A stretch of 64,000 nt of DNA from Stentor coeruleus (lineage: Eukaryota; Ciliophora; Heterotrichea; Heterotrichida; Stentoridae): positions 27,820 through 91,819 of the forward strand of contig MPUH01000164.1 in NCBI GenBank assembly GCA_001970955.1, read 5' to 3'. The position numbers were made by a program, and so were the translations under genes. Positions 1-11,029 of this stretch are shown here, piece after piece. A model generated the notes under the pieces. The model made no database searches, had not been told where the DNA came from, and saw nothing but the letters and a program-made list of their open reading frames with translations. Every line of letters starts with the position of its first letter. Position 1 is the stretch's first letter.

Positions 1-507
1 ATAGCAAAAGAAGTTGTAACTCCAGATAAAAGGGCATATAGAGCTATAGTAAAAGCATTTGGTAAAGATATTTTAGCACCTTCAGGAGAACTCAATAGAG
101 ATAAACTTGCAAACTTAATATTTTCAGATAAAAATGCAAGGACTAAGCTTAATAGGATTATACAACCGTATATATTTTTTGAGATAATTAAAAGAGTTCT
201 TGGATTTAGAATTAAAGGTGTATCTAATGTTGTACTTGATGCACCTTTGTTGTTTGAGTCTAAAATATTAACCTATTTTTGCTGTCCTATTATTACTGTT
301 TATGTGAAAAATAATGATCTTTGGCTTGAAAGGTTGTGCAAAAGAGATTCTATTAATGTTCAGAAAGCTCAAGAAAGAATTGCATGTCAAATGCCTATTG
401 AGCAGAAAATACAAAAAAGTGATATAGTTGTTGATAACTCTGGGACTTTGTCACAATTAGAAGCAAAGCTAATTACTGTATTTGGGAAAATTACGAATAG
501 CAAATAA
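1..507 (+). CDS. Dephospho-CoA kinase (CoaE family), 5'-truncated by window edge
   Basis: The frame is open from base 1 and gives 168 residues of the C-terminal part of a dephospho-CoA kinase, the enzyme that phosphorylates the ribose 3'-OH of dephospho-CoA in the last step of CoA synthesis. The start lies left of the window; roughly 35 residues with the P-loop are missing. Seen here: the block IAKEVVTPDKRAY near the edge, then FGKDILAPSGELNRDKLANLIF (split: ILAPSGELNR then KLANLIF), the LN-IIQPYI segment, and VVLDAPLLFES, all in family order and spacing. The C-terminus is basic and ends 13 codons into a scaffold duplication, but the stop at 505-507 lies in clean sequence. GTAAAGATATTTTAG at 62-76 resembles an intron but encodes conserved residues. 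Family assignment is firm; compartment is not visible. Confidence 0.88.
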   Translation: MAKEVVTPDKRAYRAIVKAFGKDILAPSGELNRDKLANLIFSDKNARTKLNRIIQPYIFFEIIKRVLGFRIKGVSNVVLDAPLLFESKILTYFCCPIITVYVKNNDLWLERLCKRDSINVQKAQERIACQMPIEQKIQKSDIVVDNSGTLSQLEAKLITVFGKITNSK

Positions 508-626
508 GCTAATAATGAGAAGTAGTTAGAATAGCTGATGTTTATATTGATATTTTGATAANCGAATAGCAAATAAGCTAATAATGAGAAGTAGTTAGAA
601 TAGCTGATGTTTATATTGATATTTTG
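494..626. repeat. Assembly join: 64-bp direct duplication around a single N
   Basis: Bases 494-557 and 563-626 are the same 64 bases, separated by a few bases and a single N at 562. The first copy begins in the last codons of the dephospho-CoA kinase gene. This is the pattern expected when two contig ends overlap and are joined by one N without being merged. It is most likely not a real tandem repeat. Confidence 0.85.
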
Positions 627-701
627 GTATTTATTAAATCAAGATTGGTTATGTTTTAAATATAATATTTTATTCTAGGCTATTAAATTGCTTATATAGC
701 A

Positions 702-1220
702 TTAAAAATATAAGTCCGTGTAATGTTGGTATCTTGTGCGTATGTATCCCCAAAGAGTCTGAATAATGATAGATAAGAGATATAAAGTTATAAGAGCTGA
801 AAACACTACTGATACAATGATAAGAGCTATAAAACCTGCAGGACTTACATAAGGATAGTAATCAACACAGTTATCTTGCTCAGAATTGCAGCATCCTAAA
901 AACCAACTATAATACCCTATTGCTACAAAAGTCCAAGTCAAATATACCGGACCCATTAAATATAAGAAGCATAAAAGTAGCTTATAAAACTCTGGTATTA
1001 TAAGTACTATCATTAAAAAACCTAAAGATGCCAGCCAAATAATATTTTGTGAAAGCAACCATAGCTCAAGAGTAAATATCTCATAACAAGCTGTATCTTC
1101 TTGAATATCATCTAATGAATACCAATTCGAAAGATATAAATAGATTTGATAACCATAGTATGCCATGGCAAGTAGAGTAATTACTCCACCAAATATTCGA
1201 AGCCTTTTGTTTGAATCCAT
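702..1220 (-). CDS. Small four-pass membrane protein, unknown
   Basis: 172 residues with no family I recognise. Four hydrophobic stretches of membrane length are visible, at about residues 9-30, 52-78, 84-108 and 126-155. The second loop holds a Cys cluster (LGCCNSEQDNC) followed by YYPYV. The N-terminus MDSNKRLR is short and basic, which favours a cytosolic N-terminus. It lies on the minus strand, tail to tail with the dephospho-CoA kinase gene and downstream of the acyl carrier protein gene on the same strand. No intron signal is seen. The open frame is far longer than chance in this AT-rich DNA and the hydrophobic pattern is regular, so it is probably a real gene. Function is not assigned. 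Confidence 0.65.
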   Translation of the reverse strand: MDSNKRLRIFGGVITLLAMAYYGYQIYLYLSNWYSLDDIQEDTACYEIFTLELWLLSQNIIWLASLGFLMIVLIIPEFYKLLLCFLYLMGPVYLTWTFVAIGYYSWFLGCCNSEQDNCVDYYPYVSPAGFIALIIVSVVFSALITLYLLSIIIQTLWGYIRTRYQHYTDLYF

Positions 1221-1552
1221 ACTGTTTTATAAAAACGGTATTAGTATTTCGACAATCATAGGCTAAGATAATAGATTGATGCAAAGGATTTATTATAAAC
1301 TTTCTCTGATAAAAAAAATCATTTAATTTCTTAAAGTCAGTACTAACTTTTACTTAGGAAAAAGCATTTAGCCTATTTTATAGCTTTAAATAGTTTGCTA
1401 TATTTATTAGTTTTAAATCATAAGGAATACTTAATCCTAGCATCTTTTCTTTTTTTTTAGAACTTTTTCCTCTATTAAACAAAAAATCAAATTGCCACAC
1501 AACAGTATAAAGTACACACAAAATTAGAAAATAAATTTATATCCGATAAAAA
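1221..1552. other. Intergenic, no gene seen
   Basis: About 330 bases between two minus-strand genes. AT-rich, with stops in all frames; no tRNA or conserved element recognised. Confidence 0.7.
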
Positions 1553-1834
1553 TTAGATAAGAAATTTGTTATTTAAATGCTTTGAAAAAACTTTAATTGC
1601 TTCTTCACATGTTTCAGTGTTAACAACTTCATCATCAAGTAAATCTACTTGTAAAGATTCTTCAATATCAACAAGTAACTCAATGATATCTAAAGAATTT
1701 AAGCCAATATCTTTAAATCTTGACTGATCACTTAGTTTAGCATATGAAACTTTTGAATTCTTTGCTAATTGATCATAAAGGCAGGCACGGACTCTTTCTT
1801 CTGATGAGAATTTCCGCAGCAGCCTAAAAATCAT
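1553..1834 (-). CDS. Acyl carrier protein, probably mitochondrial
   Basis: 93 residues matching an acyl carrier protein, the small helical protein that carries acyl chains on a 4'-phosphopantetheine arm. The attachment motif is GLNSLDIIEL with the modified Ser at residue 47; the usual Asp before it is Asn here, as DSL has become NSL. Acidic helix II (DIEESLQVDLLDDEV) follows at the normal spacing, and total length fits the family. The first residues MIFRLLRKFSS are basic and hydrophobic without acidic residues, like a short mitochondrial presequence, so the mitochondrial form (also a complex I accessory subunit in many eukaryotes) is the best guess. It is divergent with the coiled-coil gene starting at 2017, and the 182 bases between them would hold both promoters. 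Confidence 0.85.
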   Translation of the reverse strand: MIFRLLRKFSSEERVRACLYDQLAKNSKVSYAKLSDQSRFKDIGLNSLDIIELLVDIEESLQVDLLDDEVVNTETCEEAIKVFSKHLNNKFLI

Positions 1835-2016
1835 TTTATAATCTTAAATATGCAAACATATAATAGTCAAAATAAAAGTATAAAGAATAAAAAATTACTT
1901 ACCTATGAACTAAATATAAACTTTACAAAATTTATAACTTTTCTTCAAGAGTTTAAATACTTAGTTTTATAGTTTTGATATTTAATTACTAGGTTTAGAT
2001 TAATAATTAGGTAATA

Positions 2017-2775
2017 ATGGATAACTTATATGAAATACTCATCCTTGAAGAGCCTGTACGATGTGATAGAGATAAAGGACATCTAAGTAAATTTGAAGAG
2101 GCAACTCCAAAAAACGAAAAACTATCTAACCAAGATTTACCTAGTTTTACCTGTGTTAAATATACAGACTCAAATAAATCTCCTGAAGGCTCAAGGACTA
2201 ATGGAGATAAACAGAGACTGCGTCAGTATGTGCAATCTCGTACCGAAATGCTTACAATCGATAACAACCCGATAAATATTAAGAAAAACAGTGAAATTCG
2301 AGAAAACGAGAGATCTGGCATATCCAAGGTTCCATTTTTACCGCTTCTTAGCATAAGAACAAATGCAATTGAAGAAATATATAAAGAAATAAAAGAAATA
2401 AAACAAAACATAACCGAACTTGAAGAGATAAACAATGTTAATCTTCATTGCATAAAAATAGGCAAAGTAAAAATTCAAGACTTGGAAGATCGACATTCAG
2501 CTCTGCGCAAAAAAGCAGGTCTAGGCTGTACGTATGAAGAAAGAAAAGAAGAACTTATAGGAAAACTAAAACAAGTTCAAAAAACCTGGAAAAAAAGTTC
2601 AAAGAAACTAAAGACCAGAATACAAGAACTTGAAGAGGAAGCAAAAGAACTGTCGTCTAAAGCAGATGCTTTAAAAAATAAAATTTTTCGTAAAGGAGAA
2701 CAGCAAAAAATATTGAAAAAAGATTTGAACGACAGTGGGACTAGAAGTTTATATAATTTTTTATGTGAAAAGTGA
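2017..2775 (+). CDS. Coiled-coil protein, unknown
   Basis: 252 residues. The first 110 are polar and low in hydrophobics. From about residue 118 to 235 the sequence is a long charged helix rich in K, E, Q and L with heptad-like spacing (for example IQELEEEAKELSSKADALKN), so a coiled coil is likely. No catalytic motif or membrane segment is seen. The start ATG follows a short AT-rich leader and is the first Met of the frame. It is divergent with the acyl carrier protein gene. A structural or scaffolding role is only inference; I do not recognise the family. Confidence 0.65.
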   Translation: MDNLYEILILEEPVRCDRDKGHLSKFEEATPKNEKLSNQDLPSFTCVKYTDSNKSPEGSRTNGDKQRLRQYVQSRTEMLTIDNNPINIKKNSEIRENERSGISKVPFLPLLSIRTNAIEEIYKEIKEIKQNITELEEINNVNLHCIKIGKVKIQDLEDRHSALRKKAGLGCTYEERKEELIGKLKQVQKTWKKSSKKLKTRIQELEEEAKELSSKADALKNKIFRKGEQQKILKKDLNDSGTRSLYNFLCEK

Positions 2776-3510
2776 TATTTTGAAGTTGTGTGGATAATAT
2801 TTTTCGAAATTTTGGTGTTTAAGGGAGTTTAAATAGAGTGAATTAATTATATGATAGTTTATTTACTAAGGAAAGTTGGATGTTGCTTTTAATACTATTT
2901 TTTTATATTTGGAAGTTGGCATAAAATTTGTTATGTAAATTGATTTTAAAATCAGAAATATGATAAACATTCACTATAAAAGTGCTGAATTTTAAAAGTG
3001 CATTGTTTATTGTATGCTGGTTAATATTGAAAATATAATAAAATCAGTTTAAGAATTGGGTAAGGAGCTATGCCTTCATTGTTATAATTGTATTTTTATA
3101 CAAATATTTATTTATATCAAGGAGTAATAAATCTAAGTATTTGCCTAGCCTCTATATATAAAACATACTAACCAAAGAGCCTAATATTTTTTATTGCATA
3201 AACAATATTTCTATAGTATACCAATACAAACATAGCATCATTTTAATCATAAATATAATTTTCAAATAAAACTTAAATACACTTTTAAAATACTTATATG
3301 TCCTATTTACTCATATGCTGACTAAATTGTCTCAAAACATTTTTGCAATTTTAAAATCGTTTTATATTTTCTAGACAACCAAATATATAAAAAATTTAAA
3401 ATTGTATTTCTTTTCAGTGAGGAACATAAAAATTTGACAAAAAATTTCGCGAACTAATCAAAATACAAGCATTCAAATATCACAAAATTAATATATTTTT
3501 AGGTAATATA
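2776..3510. other. Intergenic, no gene seen
   Basis: About 735 bases of AT-rich DNA between two plus-strand genes. No open frame of interest, tRNA or repeat was recognised. Confidence 0.7.
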
Positions 3511-4689
3511 ATGGAAAGCAGTCAAGAAACAGAAAACCGAAAATTCATCATAGATTCTTTGAAATATGGAGTCCCTTCGGCTATAATTTATTCTTTATGC
3601 TGCTATTACATAATTCTATGGGCAATACTTGATTTTCCTTTAGCTGTGCCATTAGGAATTTTACTTCTTTATCAGCTTTTAATTGTATCAAAATCTTATC
3701 AATTATCAAAAACCTACACATTTCAAAAGCTGATATTTATTGATTCAATATTTAAAATATTGTTTATTGTAATGCTAATCCTAGCAAGCTATTGCTATAT
3801 AAAACTTGTCTATGCTGGGATTCCTTTTTATGTTTCATGTATTTATCTTACACTTATAAGATATAAAAGTCAGTCTAACTATGCAGTATGTTTACATAAA
3901 ATAAAAATTATTGTGCAATGGTGTTGTTCAGTGTCTTTTATTTGCTTATCATTAAGATTTGATAAGGTTATAAACTGGTCTTGGCTATATTTAGTTTGGC
4001 CTTTGTGGGTGTTAATTGCATTGGTATTTGTTTCTGCTTTTTTTTATATAGTTTTTATATTGGTGCTATGGGTAAAGGAAAAAGTTAATATTTTATGCCC
4101 TTTATGGTTCTTTTTAACTATCTTTGGAATCTCATTTTCTATGAGTATATTTTTTATTGGATTTTCTTATTATTTGGATGGAAATACTCCAAGTGTACTG
4201 ATTATGGGATGTATCATTTTAGGTGGTTTTTTGCTACTTTATGGTATTTCAATAGTGATTTTGTATAAAAGAATAATGTAAGTTTTATTTAGTGAATGGG
4301 TGATGAACATTTTTAGCCCAAGTCCTGAGCCTCGAGAATCAAATCAACAAAGCCCAGTGTTATCATTAAAAATGAATTTTAAAAGCTTCAATTCCTCCCT
4401 TTTCCTATCAAGAATCTCATCAACATTCTATAAAACTATTAAAAAAAAGCCAGAAAAAGAAGCTGAAAAAAATGAAAGCAACAACTCAGTAAAAGAATGC
4501 CTTATTTGCTGTTCTAATAATTCTGATGGGGTTTTAATGCCTTGTGGACATTCAGGAATTTGTTATAACTGTGGTTTAAAGCTTCTTGAAGATAGAAAAG
4601 ATTGCCATATTTGCAGAAAAAAGATTGAAAAATTACTAAAGATCGATAAGGATGACTGCAAAGTTATTATAACAACTGAGGTTGAATGA
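3511..4689 (+). CDS. TMEM185-like multi-pass membrane protein with C-terminal RING finger
   Basis: Two exons, join(3511..4277, 4293..4689), 387 residues. Exon 1 is almost entirely membrane: about eight hydrophobic segments between residues 18 and 252. The segment RFDKVINWSWLYLVWPLWV matches the hallmark of the TMEM185 (transmembrane Fragile-X-F) family. After the 15-nt intron the frame continues into a polar linker and a RING finger, with Cys at about 325, 328, 340, 346, 349, 360, 363 and His 342 (CLIC then MPCGHSGICYNC then CHIC). This makes it a likely membrane-anchored E3 ubiquitin ligase with the RING in the cytosol. Without the intron it would be miscalled as two genes. Domain architecture is seen; ligase activity is inferred from the RING family. 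Confidence 0.82.
4278..4292 (+). other. 15-nt intron GTAAGTTTTATTTAG
   Basis: Removing these 15 bases joins the membrane exon to the RING exon in frame (codon split at/T). The retained sequence would place TAA in frame at the exon end. It matches the window consensus with A at position 10 and is identical to the golgin-84 intron at 21864-21878. Confidence 0.88.
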
Positions 4690-5555
4690 GTAAGCTTAAT
4701 TATTGAGTATTTAGTCTTATTGATTTTTTTATTATAAATAATGTATAGTGATTATAATTAAAATAGAAGAAATTTTGAGTTTGATAGTTTATTTTGTTTT
4801 AAACTATTTGAGAATGAAAATAAGATTAGAAATAATGAGTAGTTAAAAAATGATAATGATGGATTAGTTGAATTTCTCTAATAAAATAATAATAATTAGT
4901 ATGATTAAAGATTCCTGATAAGTGAAACTACATTTATCCAATTATAACAGCATATACACAAAAGAAATTAAAGTCTTAATCAAAGATTTGAATCATCCTA
5001 AAAACCTATCATAATTGTTAATAACTTTAAAATCAAGCTCTGTTTTAAATAAACTACTCAATAAATATTTTTTTAATCTCTTACAGTTTTAGCAACAGAT
5101 TACAATAAATCTTGATAATATTCATTATTATTCTCCTATAACTACTGTTTATTATACACCATAGTCCCATTCACATGATATAACTAAAATCCCCAGCATT
5201 CACTTTCACATTAAATTTTCTATAATATTTTTAACCCTTTATAATTCCAATTCAAAAAAACATTAACTATCCCCTTATCTAAACCTCATTTTCCAAAACA
5301 ACTATCCCTAAAAATCCTTATCCAAACCAACACCCCACATACAAATCCCCCAACCCTCCAACTTTTTCAGCCGCTTCAACCATTTTCCGAAAATCTCTCT
5401 AATTCATATTCTATAAAAATTATCCTCCTCCATCTCTCACAATCTTAAACACCAAATTTTTATCTTCTAATTTCCTCAACCAAAATCCAATCATCTATCC
5501 TCAATCCTCTATCTAAAAATCACATATTTTACATGATTAATAAATATCAATCATT
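4690..5555. other. Intergenic with a strand-skew switch
   Basis: About 865 bases with no gene seen. The left half, 3' of the RING gene, is mixed AT-rich. From about 5160 to 5555 the plus strand becomes rich in C and nearly free of G, leading into the plus-strand PH-PHR gene. This fits the window-wide 5'-flank pattern. Confidence 0.6.
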
Positions 5556-6758
5556 ATGGAAGAACGAATAATCAAGGCAGGATGGGTTCAAAAAAAATCT
5601 GCCTACTTAAAACAATGGCGTAGAAGATGGCTCGTAATGCGTGAAATGAACTTATGCACATATAAGTCTAAAGATACATCACAAAAAACTACAATGAACC
5701 TGCAAATCACTGAAATCACAGAAGCTGTGCCAACAGTCTTAGAAGTAGAAAAAGACTTTTGCTTTAAAGTTGTTTGCGGTGAAGAATATTACATGACAGT
5801 TGATTCTGATAAAGAACTTTGCTTATGGGTGAATTTAATTAATCACATTCGAATAGGTCGAAACATTTCTCTTTTTGATGCTCCACATTTTTCTCGTGAA
5901 AGCAAAGCAATGAGCGATGAATCTTTAATAACATCATTTTCTCATACAAAAATCCTTATAAACCAACGTGAAGACCATCTTCTTGAATTCCTTCAAAATG
6001 CTTATGAAACTTATAAAATCAAAGCTGAAGAAGAACATAAAATACTTACTGAAAGCTTGACTACAGAAATTGAAAACTGCAGAATAGTTGCTGATAGTCT
6101 TTCAAGTGAAGCTTCTGTGTTAAATAAAATCCAGCAAATCCAAAGTTTAACTAGAGAAAGGCAGAACTTTAAGCCTTTTGATAATATAAATGAAGCAAAA
6201 CTTAGAATATCCCTTGACCCAGAAGTAGTGTCGAAAATTATAAGACCAAATATAAAAGTTAATCTTAAAATCCCGACTGAGATGAAAATACGTAGGACAG
6301 CAATAACAAGAGCACTTAAATGGCGATATACAGGGAATAGAATTGATGCATTAACTTTTTCTGTTAATCATGATATTGAGCTTATTGGTATTGGAATCTG
6401 CACACCTTATAAGACTGGAGGGCAAATTAGTATTAAAGAATTTAAGATACTTCAAGGAAGTAGTAGCAATTCTCCAATGATTTATAAGCAAAATGGTAAT
6501 GTTATTATAAAATTCAATCCAGAAGAATCTATACATAGGATTAATATTGATGAACCTGTTATGATAAAAAGTGATGGAAAGTATACAGTGTTTTTGTCTA
6601 TTGAAGGATCGCATACTTATAAATGTGTGGATTGCTATGCGCAGATTGAAGGTCAGGTGATGTGGAAGTTCTTTAATACTAACTTTTGTGAGAATCATCA
6701 GACAAATCGATGTGATATTACTTGTGGACCAATTGCTGACTTTTATTATGTTAGATAA
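5556..6758 (+). CDS. PH domain - coiled linker - PHR domain protein
   Basis: 400 residues, one open frame. Residues 5-100 are a pleckstrin homology domain: KAGWVQKKS opening, WRRRWLVM in strand 3, and the closing helix with the invariant Trp in LCLWVNLINHI. PH domains bind phosphoinositides or proteins at membranes. A helical, Glu-rich linker spans about 140-215. Residues 245-399 are a PHR domain, the beta-sandwich of PAM/Highwire/RPM-1 and BTBD proteins: the opening RWRYTGNRIDALTFSV, then ELIGIGICTPYKTGGQ, and the closing FCENHQTNR-GPIADFYYV. I know PHR mostly with BTB-BACK or ubiquitin-ligase domains, so PH plus PHR is an unusual pairing. Both domains are seen directly; the biological role (membrane-linked adaptor) is inference. 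Confidence 0.83.
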   Translation: MEERIIKAGWVQKKSAYLKQWRRRWLVMREMNLCTYKSKDTSQKTTMNLQITEITEAVPTVLEVEKDFCFKVVCGEEYYMTVDSDKELCLWVNLINHIRIGRNISLFDAPHFSRESKAMSDESLITSFSHTKILINQREDHLLEFLQNAYETYKIKAEEEHKILTESLTTEIENCRIVADSLSSEASVLNKIQQIQSLTRERQNFKPFDNINEAKLRISLDPEVVSKIIRPNIKVNLKIPTEMKIRRTAITRALKWRYTGNRIDALTFSVNHDIELIGIGICTPYKTGGQISIKEFKILQGSSSNSPMIYKQNGNVIIKFNPEESIHRINIDEPVMIKSDGKYTVFLSIEGSHTYKCVDCYAQIEGQVMWKFFNTNFCENHQTNRCDITCGPIADFYYVR

Positions 6759-7031
6759 TTATTTTATGATAAGAATGGAAGATTTTTTGATTAAGATGAT
6801 AAATTTGCGAATGTTTTTTTGTGAAAACTTTAAGCTAAAGGATTAAATATTATTGAGTTGGAACAGGGTTTATAACTTCTAGAATCTATAAAATTAAGAT
6901 AATTAAAAATTGTCGCATGTAGTTTTCAATTTTTTCTGATTTTTGAAGGCGTATTTATATCCAACAATATTCTTTTCATTAGTTGTTTAGGAGTAAAAAC
7001 TAACAATCTCATCTAATAAAAAAATTACAAT

Positions 7032-9329
7032 ATGTCTGTTGAGTACGATTTCTCAAGTGATGAAAGCATCTTAATAACAGAATCTAATGAAATAAAGCGG
7101 AGAATCCTATACAGACTCGAAGATGAAGGGATTTTAGTTTACGACACAAACGCAAGAGTATCAGATGAGCCTATCCTTCCAGCAATAAAATTAAAATCAA
7201 CTATATCTCCAAATAAGAAAAATAAAAAATCACGAGGACTTGACTATGGTATAATATAAATAGATACACATCAATTTCAAAACATCTCACAATACAGCCC
7301 AAAAAAGAATTTCCAACAAGATTACACTTTAGTAATACCAAGTGACACTTTAAGATTTTCATCCAAATTCGAATCAGGAAACCTAAAAAAAGCTATAAAA
7401 CTCAATGATAATGAATATCGTCTAATATTAGAATACGATACAGAAACCCAAGGTTATACACAATGGTATTACTTTTCAGTCAAACCTTATAAAGCTCCTC
7501 ACAAAGTACGATTTTATATAACAAATCTGATGAAATTCGAGTCTCTTTACAATGATGGCATGAAGCCTCTAACATTTTCTATGAAAAAAATGCTCAATGG
7601 ACATAAGACTTGGGAAAGAAAATGCACTGAAGTTTCTTATTATAAAAACCAATATCTGCGGCCAAATGAAAATAAGTTCTTTTACACATTGACTTTTGCT
7701 TACACATTTGACGACCCTGAAGATACAATTTTTTTCGCATATTCTTACCCATATACTTATAGCGATTTATTAGAATATGTTGAGACTTTACAAAAAAAAC
7801 ATCCTTCGATACTTAGAGTTAATAATCTTTGTATGACACTTGCTGGTAATTGTTGTCCTATTATTACAATAACAAGTAAAATAAATAGTTATACTAATTG
7901 GGATGAAGAAATGATTAAGTTAGAAAAGTCAGCAGCAGGAAGAAGGATTATGAGAATAAGGGAATCAAGGAATAATGAAACTAATAAAACAAAACATCAG
8001 GATAAAAAAGCGGTTTTTGTTACGGCGAGGGTTCATCCAGGTGAATCTAATTCTTCATTTATGATTAAAGGGTTTATTGATTATTTGGTCTCTGATTATA
8101 AAGATGCGAGTTTATTGAGGAAAAAAATTATTTTCAAGATTATCCCAATGCTTAACCCTGATGGAGTTATTTATGGAAATTATAGATGTTCTTTATTAGG
8201 TGTTGATTTAAATCGTCGTTGGAATAAGCCTCATAGACTAATGCACCCGACAATTTATTATAGTAAAAAAGCTCTGCAAATCCTCTCTGAAGAAAATGAA
8301 GTTCTGCTTTACTGTGACATGCATGGGCATTCAATAAAAAAAGATATTTTTATGTATGGGTGCTATAATAGTGGTAAAGAAGTTCTTGATATAAAAAAAA
8401 ATGTTTTTATTCGACTCATCCCTTATGTTCTCAGCCTTAAAAACGATAATTTCTCATTCAAAAACTCAAAATTCCGAATAGAAAAAGGGAAAATCTCAAC
8501 AGCAAGAGTTGTTAACTTCACAGAATTTAATATACTATCAAGTTTTACTTTAGAAGCTTCATTTTATGGATGCACAAATTTTCCTAAAAACCAAGACCAT
8601 TTATTAACCCCTCAACTTGAAAAACTTGGCCGTGATTTATGTAATACTTTACTTATTTTTACATCTCCTCGAGAATTGAAAAAAAAACTTAATGATTTAA
8701 CTTATAAACTTTCTGGTAAAACCTCACCACCAAAAAGCTGTACACAAGAAAGATTTGAAGAGGAGTATATTGGGACAATTAATGATGCTCTTCAAAATAT
8801 TGATGGAGAAATGATAGAAGGTTTTGATATTGAAGATTCAGATAGTGGAGGATCTGATTTTGAAGGATCTGATAATGATGATAAAAAAGTTTCTTTCAAG
8901 AAAAAAACTGAAAAAAGTGATACTGATAAAAAAATCCGCTTACAAAATACTGCTAAGTCTATATCTCCAATCGATATTGTCTCTGAGTCTCTAGCCCCAA
9001 GTACACCAAAACCTTTGCGATTTTTTAGAGATATGGCCCCACTTAAAAAATATAGATTTCGTGACAATCAAAGCTCAAGTGCTATTAAAGATAGGACTAA
9101 ACTAACTGATGAAAAACCTAATGATATAACTGAAAACGGGATAAAATTAAAACCTGTTCTACACCCATCATCAATAATGTTTACAAGGGAAAAAATCCCT
9201 CACGACTCAAGTCTTATAAACGCTGTTAAAATCAGCAAAAAAATAGTAAAAAAATCCCAGTTCTTCGAAAAAAGAAACAAATTGCAAATTATTAATACTA
9301 TAAAAAATAAGCTTAATAACATTTTCTAA
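7032..9329 (+). CDS. Cytosolic carboxypeptidase (CCP/AGBL, M14D), tubulin deglutamylase family
   Basis: Two exons, join(7032..7248, 7264..9329), 760 residues. The CCP N-domain runs to about residue 300 (TQGYTQWYYFSV then YKAPHKVRFYITNL). The carboxypeptidase domain holds the zinc ligands in VHPGES (His330, Glu333) and DMHGH (His426), the substrate site NPDGVIYGNYRCSLLGVDLNRRW (in two blocks: NPDGVIYGNYRC and GVDLNRRW), and the catalytic Glu503 in TLEASFYG. All key residues are present, so it should be active. The family removes polyglutamate side chains or C-terminal residues from tubulin, important for cilia and, in Stentor, for the cortical microtubule fibres. The tail after 550 is acidic then basic and low-complexity. 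The second exon alone contains a Met at 7530 that would give a false start within the N-domain. Confidence 0.92.
7249..7263 (+). other. 15-nt intron GTATAATATAAATAG
   Basis: Removal joins exon 1 to a frame that reads straight into the conserved CCP N-domain. Retention gives a TAA stop. A at position 10, TAG at the end. Confidence 0.93.
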
Positions 9330-9335
9330 ACCTAA

Positions 9336-9977
<642 letters not shown>

Positions 9978-10127
9978 ATTTAGATTAGTGAGTATTAATT
10001 AAGATGGTTTTGGATTATAATTTGGGAAATTTTAAGGCTTTTTGTTGAAATGAGGATTTTATTAAAGGTGTAGGTTTTAGTGATAATTTATTATATAAAA
10101 ATACAACCAATCGCGAATGATATTTAT

Positions 10128-10505
10128 TTAAGACCTTTTTTCAATATCTGAAATCGCAAGTTTTGCATCTCTAACCATAGTTTTGTTTTTATATGCCGCA
10201 TTTTCTATATAAGGGATGCGAGGGTTATTTCTCATAAGATATTGAGCTAACCAGCGAAGAGGATTAAACCTAGATCTAATCCTTATATCTCGTTTATCCC
10301 CTTCATTCTTACACAGTTCGATTTCTTTAGCTAAAGCTTCTAATCCAGGTAGCAAAACAGGGTAAATTTCTTCTAATAAGTATTCATCCATATCTCGCCC
10401 ATTCCATGCTACTTCTTTTTTATCTCTTTCCAAAAACAAAGCTCTATAAAACAAGTGGTCTAGTTTCTGTTTGATTCTCTTATCATCTTCTTCAGTGCTA
10501 TTCAT
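10128..10505 (-). CDS. Small protein with a Dpy-30-like NPLRWLAQYLMRNNP motif
   Basis: 125 residues. The segment FNPLRWLAQYLMRNNPRIP resembles the NPxxFLAxYLxxNNP core of Dpy-30/RIIa-type docking motifs found in axonemal proteins. It is preceded by a helical stretch YPVLLPGLEALAKEIE, an order I associate with ciliary proteins of this kind. No signal peptide, membrane segment or enzyme motif is seen. It is convergent with Rab2, 150 bases apart. The family call is tentative and a ciliary role is inference. Confidence 0.6.
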   Translation of the reverse strand: MNSTEEDDKRIKQKLDHLFYRALFLERDKKEVAWNGRDMDEYLLEEIYPVLLPGLEALAKEIELCKNEGDKRDIRIRSRFNPLRWLAQYLMRNNPRIPYIENAAYKNKTMVRDAKLAISDIEKRS

Positions 10506-10795
10506 CTTAGCTATATATTATAACAAATTATATAAAATTAGTGAAATATTTAATGTTAAAAGTAATAATATATTGGTTAAAATATTATTAGAAATAGTTT
10601 ATAAGGTAGATTTTTGTATAAGAAATATAATAATTTTTATGCTTAGAATAATTATATTTTATAACTAAGAAACAAGTATTTTTATATCTTATACTTTATA
10701 TTAAATTTGTTTATATAATTGATTTTTTCGTATAGAAATTATTGTATTAGTATTAAGCTGACAAATTTTGACTATAATGGAGTATTATATAAATA

Positions 10796-11029
10796 ATGGG
10801 AGCCTGTGCCGGAGCTAAAAAAAAGAACATTGAAGTAATTCCAAATGCACACAAAAACTCAATATCCTCAACGAAAAATGATCCAGAGTCAGAAAAGAAA
10901 ACTTCAAGATATTTGGTTTGCAAACAAGGAGTTGAACCTTTATCATTAAAGGGAGAAAACGAACCAGTTCTTATGGACCCAAAAGAAAACCCTATGTATC
11001 AAGCCCGTAAAAGAAAGCTAAGTGTGTAA
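10796..11029 (+). CDS. Small N-acylated protein MGACAG, paralogue of 12745 gene
   Basis: 77 residues starting MGACAGAKKK: Gly2 as N-myristoylation site, Cys4 as palmitoylation site and a basic patch, a typical dual-acylation membrane anchor. The rest is polar with no known domain. Near the C-terminus lies EPVLMDPKENPMY, matched by MPILANPKENQLY in the 78-residue protein at 12745, which also starts MGAC. The two therefore look like paralogues with a conserved P(V/I)L-PKEN-Y motif. Short, but the shared ends and length make it a real gene candidate. Function unknown; membrane-associated peptide or adaptor is inference. Confidence 0.65.
   Translation: MGACAGAKKKNIEVIPNAHKNSISSTKNDPESEKKTSRYLVCKQGVEPLSLKGENEPVLMDPKENPMYQARKRKLSV

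Noticed and set aside
62-76. 15-mer GTAAAGATATTTTAG as an intron in dephospho-CoA kinase
   Set aside because: It encodes the conserved GKDIL segment of the family and lacks the A at position 10.
9246-9260. 15-mer GTAAAAAAATCCCAG as an in-frame intron near the carboxypeptidase C-terminus
   Set aside because: Position 10 is T, not A, and the tail is not conserved enough to judge; kept as coding.
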